Part shown: positions 1 through 12,480 of the stretch, one piece after another
How the letters are laid out: each line of letters begins with the position of its first letter
How positions within the stretch are numbered: position 1 is the stretch's first letter
Assembly: GCF_964355755.1 (NCBI RefSeq)
Contig: NC_092674.1
Location: 2,423,001-2,487,000 of the forward strand
DNA from: Antedon mediterranea
Taxonomy: Eukaryota; Echinodermata; Crinoidea; Comatulida; Antedonidae
Length of the DNA: 64,000 bases
Direction: 5' to 3'
The notes under the pieces: generated by a model
What the model saw: the letters and a program-made list of their open reading frames with translations, nothing else
The model's database searches: none
What the model was told of the DNA's origin: nothing
Position numbers and translations under genes: made by a program

Positions 1-279
1 CACCGACCGAGGTAGGATGTGATATGGCACCGTGACACGATATGACTGATGTGATGAGGAATTACGTTAGCTAAATAAATAATAACACAATTGAATCAAA
101 ACATTTGCAGTTTTAATGTATTTTTATCAAAGGTACCCTCCCTATCCTATTTGTAATTTGTTGTTATCGATAAAAATTGTAAAATACCCTGTAACTATAC
201 GCCAAATTACTGGCCTAATATTTAAATTGTCATAAATGTCTGTGAATCAGAAAGAAAAAGATAACAATTAATTGCAATT

Positions 280-425
280 AAAGCTTCAGCTTGGATAAGC
301 TTAGTTCTCACTAGGACGCAACGCAAGCGAGTTGACAAATGACAAGCAACAATTCGAATAATCATCGCTTGTGATTGGTCAAATCCCTGAAGCTTGGTTC
401 TCACTAGCGACGCAACGTAAGAAAA
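280..425. repeat. MITE family B, copy 1 (degenerate)
   Basis: This segment carries AAGCTTGGTTCTCACTAG and GACGCAACGCAAGCGAGTTG, the signature also present at 1379-1520 and 57835-57990. The end motif recurs near 391, so it looks like a decayed or overlapping copy of a short foldback element. It has no coding potential. Boundaries are approximate. Confidence 0.5.
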
Positions 426-568
426 TGCCCTTCTAGTCATTGTGTTTGCCCCCGCCTGCGTGAAATCAAACCTATGATGTTTGCAGCATTATTGCGTCGT
501 CGGTTCCCACCGATTACGTAATACATCACTTTACGTTGCGTCGCTGTGTTGCCTCTAACCACGCATTA

Positions 569-704
569 AGCGCTGTCTACACCGTCGAACTAGTTGAAAA
601 AACAAGTGTGATGTGTCCATATATGGTAGTGATGTGACATCATCATGTCTCTATATGGGCACATCACATTTGTCACATAAAGTTTGATAGTGTAGACAGA
701 GCTT
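569..704. repeat. MITE family A, copy 1
   Basis: The termini read AGCGCTGTCTAC and GTAGACAGAGCTT in inverted orientation. The interior is palindromic, with GTGATGTG and ACATCAC flanking a TGACATCATCATGTC core. The flanks are TTA/TTAG-like. Ten copies of this about 130-180-bp non-autonomous element lie in the window. Confidence 0.75.
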
Positions 705-1135
705 TAGGCGTTAGGACGATTACACATAATTCAAAGTACTACCGCAGTACGATAGCTACTACCGCAGTATATTCGTGACAAATTCTTTGAATTGAATGCT
801 TGAATTGTCATCAGCAGAGAGCAAACCCCATACTCTATGCTACTATAGGGTGTTGCACAATGATCAGCTGACCATCGACTGATGGGCCCATGATCAGTTT
901 TGTTTACGTGCAGGATATGATGAGGAAGATGAAACCCGTTAATAGGTGGTTCGACAAGAAAATAATACTGTGGAACCGGTTACATAATATTTTAAAAAGC
1001 CATCGATAATATATTATTCCAGGCTTGTGCAAGGAATGAGTAAATAGTCGTTTAAAATTATCATCAGACCACCACATGACATGTAGGCCTATACCATTCC
1101 ATGTGACCGTGTATCATCATTTTATGTAATTTATT

Positions 1136-1149
1136 GGGGGGGGGGGGGG
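1136..1149. repeat. Poly-G run (14 G)
   Basis: An uninterrupted run of G sits in otherwise AT-rich noncoding DNA. Its length may be affected by sequencing error. Confidence 0.8.
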
Positions 1150-1378
1150 CAAGTTAACCTTTGTGATTTTTTACTTTTTACTGTTGTTGACATGACGTAA
1201 ATTTCAAACCAGCAGCGAACTGCGTCGTTATTTTGTTTTATTTATTTCAATCTCCATAGAAAAAAAAATTAGAATTTGCAACATGATGATATATTAATCA
1301 ATCATTTTACGTAGTATAGATCATTACCGGTATTTTATTCGCCGATCTTTGCGACATTACTCTAGACAAAAGGATTGT

Positions 1379-1520
1379 TAAAGCTTGGTTCCCACTAGTA
1401 CGCAACACAAGCGAGTTGACCAATGACAAGCACCAGTTAGAATAATATATCGCTGATTGGTCTACTTGCGTTGCGCTTGCGCCCTTACTTTGCGTGCTCT
1501 AGTATAAAACCAAGCTTTTA
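1379..1520. repeat. MITE family B, copy 2
   Basis: The ends AAAGCTTGGTTCCCACTAG and CTAGTATAAAACCAAGCTTT are near-perfect inverted repeats about 140 bp apart. Internal motifs such as GCGAGTTGACCAATGACAAGC match the copies at 280-425 and 57835-57990. It has no ORF, which suggests a non-autonomous DNA element. Confidence 0.65.
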
Positions 1521-1764
1521 TCGCACGAACGTTCGGCGTATGTCCTTGCGTTGCGTCCTAGTGGGCACCAAGCTTAATTCAATCGTACGAACGTTCGGCG
1601 CATGTCCTTGCGTTGCGTCCTAGTGGGAACCAAGTTTAATTCAAACGTACGAACGTTCAGCGCATGTCCTTGCGTTGTGTCCTAGTGGGAACCAAGCTTA
1701 ATTAAATCGTATCAACGTTCAGCGCATGTTCTTGCGTTGCGTCCTAGTTGGAACCAAACTTTAG
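1521..1764. repeat. 62-63-bp tandem array made from the MITE B end
   Basis: Four head-to-tail units begin near 1521, 1583, 1645 and 1708. Each contains GTACGAACGTTCGGCGCATG, then CCTTGCGTTGCGTCCTAG, then TGGGAACCAAGCTTAATT. The last part is the terminal inverted repeat of the adjacent MITE B, so the array probably arose by tandem duplication of the element's right end. Confidence 0.8.
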
Positions 1765-2345
1765 TAAACACGAAATCAAAAAGCTGACGTATGGGACTGT
1801 TTGTTCGTTTTTAAACGGCGATGACACCCACTATTATGTCAAGAGCAAAAAATTGGCACCAGTTACACAGTTTGTAACTAACCAATGACGTTCCTGCTGC
1901 GGAGGAACAGTGGGGCTATTAACCGGTACACAATACAGTATAGGTCTATATGCAGAAATAACAATAAAATAAATAAACAATTATTATTTATTGGTATTTC
2001 CTTGTATGCTTATGCTTATTTTTCTAAACCATATCCAAAATTAAATATGATCATTGTTGTGCAAGATATGTAATTATTAATTTCTAATAATCGTGACCAC
2101 CAAACCAGAAATGAATGTTCCTCTACAGACTTTAAATGACGATTAGGTATTTTAAACCAATCAAATAAACAGTACTGTTGCCACACACTTATGTGTGAAA
2201 CCAACTCATCAGATATTAAATAAACAGTATTGCCACATACTGTGAAACCACTTTTTGGTTTTTATGTAGTCTATAGGTTAATACTTTACAGATTGAGTTT
2301 AAAAACTGGTACAGTAGAACGGAACTACTCCTTTGGGACACTCAT

Positions 2346-2504
2346 AAGCTCTGCCTACACTATCAAACTTTATGACAAAAAGTGTGATGTGCCCAATGGT
2401 AGTGATATGGTTAAATATGGTAGTGATATGATAAATCATCATGTACATATTTGGACACATCAAACTTTTTTTGTCAAACTAATTTGATAGTGTAGACAGA
2501 GATT
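2346..2504. repeat. MITE family A, copy 2
   Basis: It begins AAGCTCTGCCTACACTATC, ends GATAGTGTAGACAGAG, and contains two tandem copies of the GGTAGTGATATG internal motif. Confidence 0.8.
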
Positions 2505-3868
2505 TATTAGGGGACACTTGCCCGTGAAAGAAACATACAAGGGGGATATGAGAAGCATGAGGGAAATGAATAGCCAATATTCAGGGGACACCACCCCTAT
2601 TAAAGAGACCTATGGGACTTTTTGTGGTGTTAGCTCATTAAACAATTCTGGAAACGCCCTGTAAAGACAACAGAAGAGGAACAACATACCATTGTGCTTG
2701 TTTGTAGATAGCAAACATATTTTATTTACCAAATACATTTATTTTCCTCTTTATATACACTCATCCATACAATTAGTTTTAAATAAAAAAGTATATAAAA
2801 ATAAATATAAATTGCTTATTTATTTAAATTATTGCAGAAATTTTAGTTTAGTGAAAGTTTCAAAGAGTGATTGTTGAAGAAAAGTTTAATATAAAATTTA
2901 AAATTTATTCTTTGGTATTTTCAAAGGTTCATAATTGAAAACCTTTTTAAATATCTTTCTAAATTGAATATTATTTACATAGTTTAATTTAGCACTACAA
3001 AATTAAATACCACATTAATTGTGGAATATACTTTAGCACCAACAATGGTGTGAAATTCTCAATATTACATAATAATCACCTTTTGCACTAAGCACTCTTT
3101 GCTTATGCGCCCCATTCTACAGAGCATTCAAAACCAAAAGCAACACTGAACTTGTTATTATTTGATAACGTCGTGAGGTGGTTTCCCGAAGGATCGTAAA
3201 ATCAAAACGGTACTGGGTATGACCAACTAGCGTTCTTGTCACCAACTAGTCATCCATTCATAGAAGTACTGATGTAGTAGCCTATCTGTACGGTGACCAT
3301 AGAATGTGACCCGAGACATGACTAACTACGACTTTTAGTTGATAGAAGATTGAAAAAATGTTGATATTGAGAATTGAAAGATATCTCTTCCTATTGTATT
3401 GCAATTGTACAAATAAAAAAGTATCTACAATCGTGATATCAAAGGCTTGTAAGAAGGTATGAATATCGGACTAGCTCTATGAGCAATTCAGTACAGCTTA
3501 AAAAAGATACCATTATTTAGATTTAAAACAAACTAGAAATTGGAAGATACAGTTAATTATACAAGATACCCTATATAAATAAATAGTGTATTAAACTTAT
3601 TATTAAATTTTGCACATTCAAATCTTTTACAATCAATTCAAATATAATATTGAATAATTTTCTATATACAATTATGTACCAAAAACAAATAAATATTAAA
3701 AAAATATATATATATTTTTAATATCTTACTCTTTTATTAATTTAATATTATTGTAAATCATGGCAAAAGGCTGGATATAAATTCTTAGCAATAATTATAT
3801 TACATGAAATATTAAAATATTTTTACAGTAGAAAAATAGAATTGCCTGCTTAGCATGTATGATATGTA
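2505..3868. other. Noncoding stretch, 3' flank of the zinc-finger gene
   Basis: No convincing coding frame is seen on either strand. The segment is strongly AT-rich, and its right end should hold the 3' UTR of the minus-strand zinc-finger gene. A minus-strand AATAAA (plus-strand TTTATT, about 3733-3738) lies 130 bp beyond that gene's stop codon and is a plausible polyadenylation signal. Confidence 0.5.
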
Positions 3869-5728
3869 TCAATCACTTAGCTCTTGTTTAATTACTTTGG
3901 AATGTTCCGACGAAAGAGATGCGGAAACCGAGGTCAAAGGTCTAAACCCTGAGGAAGACGGAATAACTACATCTGTTCTTGGTATTGGAATGCTATCTAA
4001 CTTGTATGCGACGTTATTTGAATCTGGAAATTCGCTCTTAACTCTGGGTACAGTATCTTGCGCTGACGTGCTTCTGCTCGGAAGAGCAAATCCAAAACTT
4101 GTCGGGAACGGGTAGGTGAAAGTGTTTAACGGTTGGTTGATTTGTGTTAAGTTGGTTGTCGCTTGCGAAGTGAATACTGCCGGTACAGTAGCCGAAGTAT
4201 CAAGTTTAGAAAAGTTATGAGTTTTTATGTGTCGACTTAAACTATTAGGGTGAGCAAATTTCGCGGGACATTTACTACATTGGTATTGTTCTATTGTATT
4301 TTCTGCTCCGTCAATTCCTCGCTTAGGTTCATGCGTTTTCATGTGACGTCCAAGATGGTGAGACCGCGAAAACGCAGCCCCGCATTTTCCACAGCAGTAT
4401 GGCTTTTCACCAGTGTGCGTTCTCACATGTATTACGAGATGATGTTTACGACTGAACATATCACCACATTCACGGCAAATAAAAGGTTTCTCACCTGTGT
4501 GTACTCGCATATGATTGGTCAAGATACACTTACGGGCAAAACGTGCCCCGCATTCCTGACACTGGAACGGTTTCTCTCCAGTGTGTGATCGCATATGGCG
4601 AACAACATGGTGACGATGTTTGAACATTACGTTACACAGTTGACATTGATACATTTTCCCGGATTCAGTGTTTTGAACGTTAACAGTAACGGGTGCGGCT
4701 TTTACTCCGTTACCTAATACCGCTCGTGGGTAAATCTTTGTGGTGTTTGGATTTTGTATGTTGTCCTGCCACTTACTGTCATGTGCTTGGCTTTTCACCA
4801 TCGCGTTAATATTATGAGTGTAAATTTCTTTCAAACGATTTAAGTCCATATACATTAATTGAGTTTGTTGCGGGACAGGTTCCTCCGTTGTTAAAGCTTG
4901 GAATTTTTCGGTAAAACTTGTATGACTATTGGGCGTCAAAGGCATAGTGGTTGGTGACAAAGGGGTGCTAGATCTGGATAAAGTGCTATTTGTTGGGGAC
5001 GGAGTTTTCCTTGAAATTGACAAATCTAGTGCATGCTCTGCTTCCTGGCTTTCCCTAGCTGACGTTATATCTACCGTTCTATTTGGTTCTCCTTCTTTAC
5101 AATGTACTTTCATTCCTTTTGGTAAATCAGTCTCGTTTTCATGTCTTTTTGCATGATTTATATGTAAATCCTTATCAGTGTATATATGTTTAGTCCATTG
5201 TGACATAACAGGGCTACTATGAACGGGAACAGAATGCGTTACTGCCGTTGATTTCAGCTGTGTTGTATTCAAATGGTCCGTAGTTTCTTTCACGTGCATA
5301 TGGAGTTCACTCTGTTGATAACCCTTGCTAGGCGCCCATTGAATTATAGCAGGCCTAGACATAGCTTCAGAATCAGTTTTAGCAATCCTGTTAGCATTTT
5401 CAGCTTCAAATCTATACTTAATTAATTTTTTACTTGCCATTGGTATGTCCGGACTGGGTACTTGAGGTCTGTCTATATCTGGTACAAGAGAAGCAGCTCG
5501 ACTCTGTATAAACGTAGTAGATTCATCCTGTTGTTTTAATTCAGATGGTAAAGGATCGTAGAATGATTCGGACCCAGTTTGGTCTTGCTTAGGAGGGTCT
5601 TCCATGACTGCCACAGGACACATTGAACAAGTTTCTTGAAGACAAGTATCTCTTGTCATTTCTACTTCACTCACAATCCTAAACTGTATGTCATTAGTAC
5701 AACTAGTTTTATAAGTGGACTGTTCCAT
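3869..5728 (-). CDS. C2H2 zinc-finger protein, five fingers, 619 aa
   Basis: This is a probable nuclear DNA-binding transcription factor. Four C2H2 fingers at residues about 360-382, 388-410, 416-438 and 444-466 are joined by TGEKP-type linkers. A fifth finger (about 482-504) follows a longer non-consensus linker. The first 350 residues are low-complexity and Ser/Thr/Pro-rich. They include ALDLS (233-237), close to the PxDLS docking motif for the CtBP co-repressor. The C-terminal tail has two PsiKxE sumoylation-type sites, VKSE and IKQE, the latter next to the stop. The first ATG after an in-frame TAG about 20 codons upstream was taken as the start. A ttttacag-like acceptor just upstream means this could instead be the final coding exon. 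No orthologue is recognised with confidence, so no symbol is given. The zinc-finger call is certain; repressor function is inference. Confidence 0.9.
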   Translation of the reverse strand: MEQSTYKTSCTNDIQFRIVSEVEMTRDTCLQETCSMCPVAVMEDPPKQDQTGSESFYDPLPSELKQQDESTTFIQSRAASLVPDIDRPQVPSPDIPMASKKLIKYRFEAENANRIAKTDSEAMSRPAIIQWAPSKGYQQSELHMHVKETTDHLNTTQLKSTAVTHSVPVHSSPVMSQWTKHIYTDKDLHINHAKRHENETDLPKGMKVHCKEGEPNRTVDITSARESQEAEHALDLSISRKTPSPTNSTLSRSSTPLSPTTMPLTPNSHTSFTEKFQALTTEEPVPQQTQLMYMDLNRLKEIYTHNINAMVKSQAHDSKWQDNIQNPNTTKIYPRAVLGNGVKAAPVTVNVQNTESGKMYQCQLCNVMFKHRHHVVRHMRSHTGEKPFQCQECGARFARKCILTNHMRVHTGEKPFICRECGDMFSRKHHLVIHVRTHTGEKPYCCGKCGAAFSRSHHLGRHMKTHEPKRGIDGAENTIEQYQCSKCPAKFAHPNSLSRHIKTHNFSKLDTSATVPAVFTSQATTNLTQINQPLNTFTYPFPTSFGFALPSRSTSAQDTVPRVKSEFPDSNNVAYKLDSIPIPRTDVVIPSSSGFRPLTSVSASLSSEHSKVIKQELSD

Positions 5729-8700
5729 TATATCCTGCTGTAAATGATCGCGATTGGTTGAGAAGGCCTCTATTCCACCTACCTATATAGTATGATAATA
5801 AAGACAAGTGGTTCATTGGTGATTCACTACAGGTATACAGTTATCAAGTTCAATGACTAAATTTAATTATTTGAGTGGGTATACATACACCCCCTCTATT
5901 TTAAAGTGAAATACATTGAGAATTGTTGTGAGTAATTTTATGTAAGTGTGATTACATAACAGCTATTCCAATTCTATGTTATTTCATAATGCAATGTATT
6001 TATATATCTGTTTGTTTGCCATGACTAAAACACACATAAGGTCAGATACTGATTGTCAAGAAATAGCTATTAAAATTATTACTGTATATTATGAAATAAT
6101 AAATAATCTTGATAGTATACTTTTCAAGAATTGTTTTCATAGTTTTTTACCAATAAATTTAAAAATAAGACATGAAAACTTCTCTGACTTAATTTATTTC
6201 ACAATGTATATTTTGAATTAAATTAAAAGTTGTTTATTTACTGTAATGCATAAATTGCCTCCAGAATCTGTTTTGGCTTTTGGTAATTCTTACTCCTTGT
6301 TATTATTATCAGTGACCAAATAAATATTATTAAACATTAATTAAAAATTATCTAGCTATACCCAAATTATTATTGAATTAAATTGATCACTTTATTTCAG
6401 AATAAATATTCCATATATACAAAAAAAATTAATACAAAACGGAAAATCACACTAAAATATGCAAGTGTTACTTAAGTCAATAAATATTGACAAATTTATA
6501 TAATTATTATTATAATACCCACTCATTTTACTTGAATGAATACTTATTACCATATTAGTAGATTTTGAAATAAAATTCCACTTTATATTTAGGTAAATGT
6601 ACTCACTGTTTAGTTATACCCACTGGTTTTACTTGAATTAATGTAAATTACCTTGAGAATGGTATTGTATTAATATTAGAACATGACTTTGCCAAAAACA
6701 ACTTTTAATGTAACCCCACCCAAAAAGATCTTTTCATTTTTAATCAAGCATAAAAGAAAATGCTCAAATAGGTGGGAACTGTATAAAGTCTGCACAAAGG
6801 TGAATAATACGCTTGAGTGAACAGCAAATAAAAGGATCTTACAATTGAATTACACAGCAGAAAACTGTAGGAGGCAATGTTGGTGGGTGGGTGGGTGGAG
6901 TATTAAGTTTGTGTCTTTGTTTAACCATGTCAACAAACTATTGTATTCGGACAATCTTATCTTTCAAGGGCTTAGGGGAGATTCAAGTATAGTACTGTAC
7001 ATGTATGTACTTGTTCTTATGTGGGCTTTTTATAAGTTCAATGGAATAGCAAAATAAAACAAAGCATAACTCAATGCCTGCTATTATTATCAATTTCATT
7101 TTGTCGCAATCAAATAATATTTGTTTACTTTTCATCCAGGCGTATACTAGAAAACTGTGCGAAGGTCACTATATGGCGGTGACTTTAAATACTATTACTC
7201 AATATTTTTTAATTTATTGGCAACCCCCCAAGAAGTTAGTACCAGTACTGTACCTTGTTCATTCCCTTATCAAGTGGAGACACATGACTTTTTCTGATTA
7301 TTTAAATGTTTTAAAAGGAAATAGTGTATTCTGTAAAAAAAACCATTCAATTCACCCAAAAAATGTCGTTGTCATTTGTCAAAATTTTAAACCAAGCTAC
7401 TGTACCAAAAAATGAAAATGATGGTTAAAATATCAGCATTCAAACAAATTAAAATATTGATATATTTGTTTAACAAAAACACTTTAATTAATACGCTTTC
7501 CAAAAGTGAAAAAAAAAAACATACCTGTTCATTTGAAATGCATTGACTTGCATATATAGAAACTGTCACTAGAAAGACTGGATTGTATCATATGCTACAG
7601 TGGATAAGAAGAATAATCGTGTAGTGTCTCACTGCATCAGGTAGTCTCTGTATCATGTGTGTGTAAACTTCCATCGTGTGGCTATTTATACATACAAAGT
7701 TTCACCTCTCTGATAAAAAAGGAAATGGAACTAAAGTCAGTTAGACTAAGCTAACACGGTGACGACTAAATCCAGGCTAACCCTCGACGTAGTGTTCCAC
7801 CCAACTTGGTTTGAGTGGGTGGGATTTGCACTCAGCAATGGGCCGGTTGAGCGTCTCTTAAATCGGTCTAGACAGCGGGAAATCACGTTTTAAATACTAC
7901 AATTAGGTCAAAGAATCCCCTCAGGATGTGAACAGTACTTTTAACATTTGATTTGATTTGATTTGATTTAAGCTGCAGTAACATTTGCACAGATGCAATG
8001 CTTCATACAGCTGTCAATCAATCAATCAATCACCTGAAATGATTTGTATTGATAATTAGCTACTTAACTACTTTAATGACACTATCCCTACAATTGTTGA
8101 TGTTTTGTAAAAATAATAATTATATTACTTTAAAAACATTAAACGGTCATTCCTCGTCTTGTCTGAAAAGTTAAGATTCTTCCATTTGGCTTTCACGATC
8201 GATCGCAAGTAGGTGAATCACAGAAGAAAACGAAAATATCAATCCGTGTGCAATGCATGCTGGTATTTATAGCAGGCCGCTTAAATTATTAATTTTTTTA
8301 CATTTTTACAGTTCAAAGATGAAAATAAATTATCGCAATGCAATAGGCCCATATAGTATTTAATTTTACATAAAGTGTAGTTTGTGATTGAAAAAATGTA
8401 GGGAACAATTATGATTATAAAATGATTATGATATACTAGTATATTCCATTACAATGATTATTGACAGCAGAGCATTATTAAAAACAAATTTACATCTATG
8501 AAGCCAATTTGGTAAAATATGCATTAGATTACTATATATTTACCCATCCCTTTGACATAATTCCCACTTTTTTTTACTGTCAATATCCTTCCAGGCTCTA
8601 ATGGAACAAGATATAGATATTATTCTAATAATAATATAATATAGATACTATTCTAATAATCAGCCTGTAGTAGTACAAAATACAAAGCATCATAGCAACA

Positions 8701-9089
8701 TTATGTATTCAAAGAATTAAAGAAATGAGTGCCATATACCTGTATGTATCATTTTAGGCCAGTATTTTGTTTGATAAAGTCCCTAATACTTTAATTAAAA
8801 ACAAATAATATTCATTTCCCAATAGAATTATGAAAATATACAGTAAAATTAGATTGTATAAGAAAATTAACAGCAACACACCACAAAATGAAATGATGTT
8901 AGATAAAGTTAAAAGTTAAAAACACCAGAAAATATACTTTATTGAAAATAGTAATATTAAAATAAATAATTTAAGAACTTGCTTAGAATATTGATATTTC
9001 TATAGTAAGTGATTTTAAAATGTATATATTTTTAAAAATTTATTTTTATTAATTCAATTTTCTGCCATAAAAGAAGACAAAACAAATAT
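5729..9089. other. Noncoding stretch upstream of the zinc-finger gene
   Basis: No exon could be supported. The segment is mostly AT-rich, with a GC-richer patch at about 7740-7890 that could be the promoter or 5' exon region of the minus-strand zinc-finger gene; this is unproven. Short simple repeats occur at about 7949-7970 (TTTGA-type) and 8018-8031 (CAAT). The other short open frames here have no recognisable domain. Confidence 0.4.
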
Positions 9090-9166
9090 AATAATAATAA
9101 TAATAAATGAAAACTTATATAGCGCCGGTATCCTCCACCCATGTGGCGCTCATGGCGCTTTGTGCA

Positions 9167-10727
9167 TTAACAACGTGCGAGAACATCAGCGAATAGCGAC
9201 GTCTTTAGGTTGGTCTTGAAACTGTTTAGACTAGTTGAGCATTTAACTGTTGCTGGTAAGCTGTTCCATACACTTGCGGCCGCAACGTAAAAAGATCTCT
9301 GACCCCACTGATTTTTCGCTCTACGCTCTTGAAGAAGGTTTTGTGACAATGATCGTAGGCCTCTGCGGGATGATTCGTAACAATCCATAAGGTCAGATAA
9401 ATAAGCAGGAGCACTGTCATTTAGGATCTTGAATACAAACAACGCAAGTTTGTACTTAATACGTTGTTGAACAGGCAACCAATGCAAATCCATCAGGACA
9501 GGAGTTATGTGAGCGTTTTATTTTGTATAAGTTACAATTCTAGCTGCCATATTTTGCAAGCGCTGCAAACGTTGTATTTGAGATTTTGGTATGCCAAACA
9601 ACAAGGCATTACCAATGTCAATTTTAGAAGTGACAAATGAGTGTACAATCAATTCAGCTGTTTTCTTGTTAAGATTACCGCGAATACGACCAAGGTTCCT
9701 AATCGATATGCATGCTGCTTTGGATACAGTTGTTATTTGTGCTTCCATAGTGAGATTACTATCCAGCATGATTCCCAGATTCCGGACCACCGATGAGGGA
9801 GCGATGTTAGAGTTTCCGATTCTGATATGTGTGATGTTGATTTTGGAGATGTTACATTTAGACCCGACGATAATAAACTCTGTCTTTCCATCATTCAACT
9901 TTAGGTAATTTGTTGTCATCCAATTGCGAACATCTTCTATACAGGCTTCCATCTTACTGATTGCTGCAGCAACATCCCTTTGCACTGGATTTACTGACAC
10001 ATAAATCTGTGTATCATCTGCATAGAAATGGAAATGTAGACCGTGTTTGCGAATAATGTCACCAAGGGGAAGCGTATAAATGGAAAACTGGCCAGGCCCA
10101 ATTACTGACCCCTGTGGTACACCATATTCCAGGCAAGCTTCATCTGAGAATGCATCATTGATACAGACTAGCTGACGTCTTCCTGTAAGATATGACTGGA
10201 ACCAGTTAAGAGCAACACCATTTATGCCAATGCGATTTCTCAGACGGGTTATCAGTCTTTGGTGATCAACTGTATCAAACGCTGCTGACAAATCCAACAA
10301 CACCAATAGCGTTATTTTCCCATCATTCATTCCTTGTAACAAATCATTCTGTACCTTTAAAAGGGAACTCTCCGTGCTATGACATGCACGATATGCCGAC
10401 TGGTAATTCTCATTTAAATTATGCTTTTGAAGATATGGAGTAATGCGTGATGTCACTACACGCTCCAGAGTCTTTCCAAGAAAAGAAAGATTCGACACCG
10501 GGCGGTAATTTTTCAGCGTGTTATGATCCAAGTTTTGCTTTTTTATTAAAGGACGAACGTGAGCAATTTTCAGTTCATCTGGCACTATGCCGGTATTTAG
10601 AGAATGGTTAATGATTTCCGTTATTATTGGAACGACTGCGTCTATACACTTCTTCAGTATAGAAGTAGGAACTGGATCTAACCTGCATGATTTTGTTGGT
10701 GATTTCATCAGAATGTTGCGGATCTCA
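9167..10727 (-). pseudogene. LINE ORF2 3' part: reverse transcriptase and C-terminal domain, one nonsense codon
   Basis: This part continues the LINE ORF interrupted at 10727. RT landmarks are NYRPVSNLSF, LLDLSAAFDTVDH, GVPQGSVIGP and FYADDTQIY (the YxDD catalytic loop). The usual GPLLF after the QGS motif reads GPGQF. A single in-frame TAA at 9518-9520 separates the RT from the conserved C-terminal segment (LHWLPVQQRIKYK at about 9480), and the frame is otherwise open to 9167. The protein would copy its own RNA at a nicked target. The nonsense codon and the hAT insertion make this copy inactive. Confidence 0.85.
10720..10727. repeat. Left 8-bp target-site duplication of the hAT-like insertion
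   Basis: GGATCTCA, matching GCATCTCA at 13029-13036 with one mismatch. Eight bases is the duplication length typical of hAT transposons. Confidence 0.7.
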
Positions 10728-11384
10728 GGGCCGTAGCCAGGATCTGTCAAGGGGGGGTTCGGACACTAAATATTTGGGTCAACCCCCCCCCCTCCCCCAG
10801 CCTGATGCGAAGCGAATTTTGTTAAATGACACCCCTAGATGGCCGGAAAAGACACTCTCGTGCAGCATGCTATATAACCAATGAGCAAAAAGATCGTACT
10901 TTTTTCCTCCTCCTCAAACACGTCGATAATTTAAATGACGATAACTATTTGTTGCCGTATGTTAGATGCGCGTGCTCTGTGCGGAACCGCCGATTGTTTG
11001 ATCATTTACTCCGTATTTTGTTTTGCGTTCAAGTTCAATGCGAACGTATATCTAGGAGCAGCCCCGAAAAAAGCACACTGGGTGAAGGCAAATGCTATTT
11101 GCTAGCTCTATCTATAATATTTATTTACAGCAATTTGTTGAGGAATATAAATATGTAAATAGGTGATATTGATACATTTTAGTACGTATCGGCTGGTGGT
11201 CTAGAAAAAAATAATCGGATGCCATAATGTGAACTACAGTACTTGATACCATAGATATTATAGTGTAAAATATTAATATTCACTATCCTCTATGATACAT
11301 TATACTTCATAGTCGCACATAAATACTGATGTACGTCGGAAGGCTATACATTATGCATGCTGCCTGACTGCCAGTGATCTAAAC

Positions 11385-12480
11385 AATAGGTACGCAGTTG
11401 TCTGGCGGTGTCCTTTGTACGAATCGTTCGTGCGCCAGCTCGCTATGAGACGCGTCAATATCATGTTACATGCAGGGACCAAACCAGGGGTGGCACCAGG
11501 ATCTTCCCGACGCGGGTGCTACATTCCCCGACGAGGGGGCTATGCGAGCGAAGCGAGCATCACTAGGCTGGGGCCAGGGGCCGCCAAGGGCCCCCGGTGG
11601 GGGTCGAGGGAGGGGGGGCGAAGCCCCCGGAAGCAACGCGTTCTAGCGTCATTTGAGGTCATTTTAATCAGATTTAGGGTAGCCATTTTTTCCATTTTTT
11701 ATAATGCATAAGGCCTAAATAAAATACTGCGTGCAAAAAAACGATGCGCGATGACTGTTTCAATCCATATTTTTCAATTTAAAAAATAAAAGTTGAAAGA
11801 AAATTTAGAAAAATAGAGTTGGAGGTCCCGGAAATTGGAGTTATTATACTTCAAAACATGAAACAAAATAAAAAAGTCCCTATCATGGTTGTGACTGAGC
11901 TAAGAAATGTTTGAAAAATAGAGATGTTAGGTCCCGGAAAATGCACTTCTTGTACTTCGAAATATGACCAGCTTTATTGTTGGGGCTGAGCTAAGAAAAT
12001 GTTTAAAACTAGAGGCTGCAGGTCTTCAAAAAATTGCATTTTATACTTTGTAAACATCAGGCCTAGAGGCTTAAAAAACGCAAGCGTAGACCTTTTTCAG
12101 TCGGGGAAATAAGTTTATTCCTCCCAAGTGTATGGGTGCGTACCATCTGGACCTCCGAGTGGTGAGAAATTCATGACATACAGGACATTGTAATATAAAA
12201 TAAGATGTTGGCTAAGCGAAAATGGCATGTTTTTTTGTTTAGTAAATGGATGAAAAATTTATTTTAGGTGCCCCACGGTACTGTATATTATATTCCCCGA
12301 CAAAAGTACCCGTGTTCCCTTCGGTATTTCCCTTCGGTAACCGTCGGTAAACTTCGCCTGGAAAATAACTACATTACACATTTTGGTCCCTGGATGGAAC
12401 TTGATATCACGCGTCTCGACCCAACGTTGAATGATTCGTACAAAGGGATACCGCCAGACAAGTGCGTACCTAGCTAATGT
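11385..12480. repeat. Pair of about 95-bp inverted-repeat arms inside the hAT-like element
   Basis: The left arm, about 11385-11484, contains GTCTGGCGGTGTCC, TTTGTACGAATC, GAGACGCGT and GCAGGGACCAAA. The reverse complement of about 12383-12480 shows the same blocks in the same order. The arms bracket about 900 bp without a coding frame. They may be long terminal or subterminal repeats of an inner element. Confidence 0.75.

Noticed and set aside
222-440. Short minus-strand frame over MITE B copy 1
   Set aside because: It is made of inverted-repeat sequence and has no similarity to any known domain.
1521-1764. CRISPR-like array
   Set aside because: Units are contiguous 62-63-bp tandem repeats without unique spacers, in a eukaryotic genome.
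7074-7415. 113-residue plus-strand frame
   Set aside because: It has no recognisable domain, AT-driven composition and no convincing splice context.
11415-11711. 98-residue frame inside the hAT-like element as a transposase remnant
   Set aside because: It is rich in Gly/Arg/Pro from the GC-rich terminal repeat, with no transposase motif.
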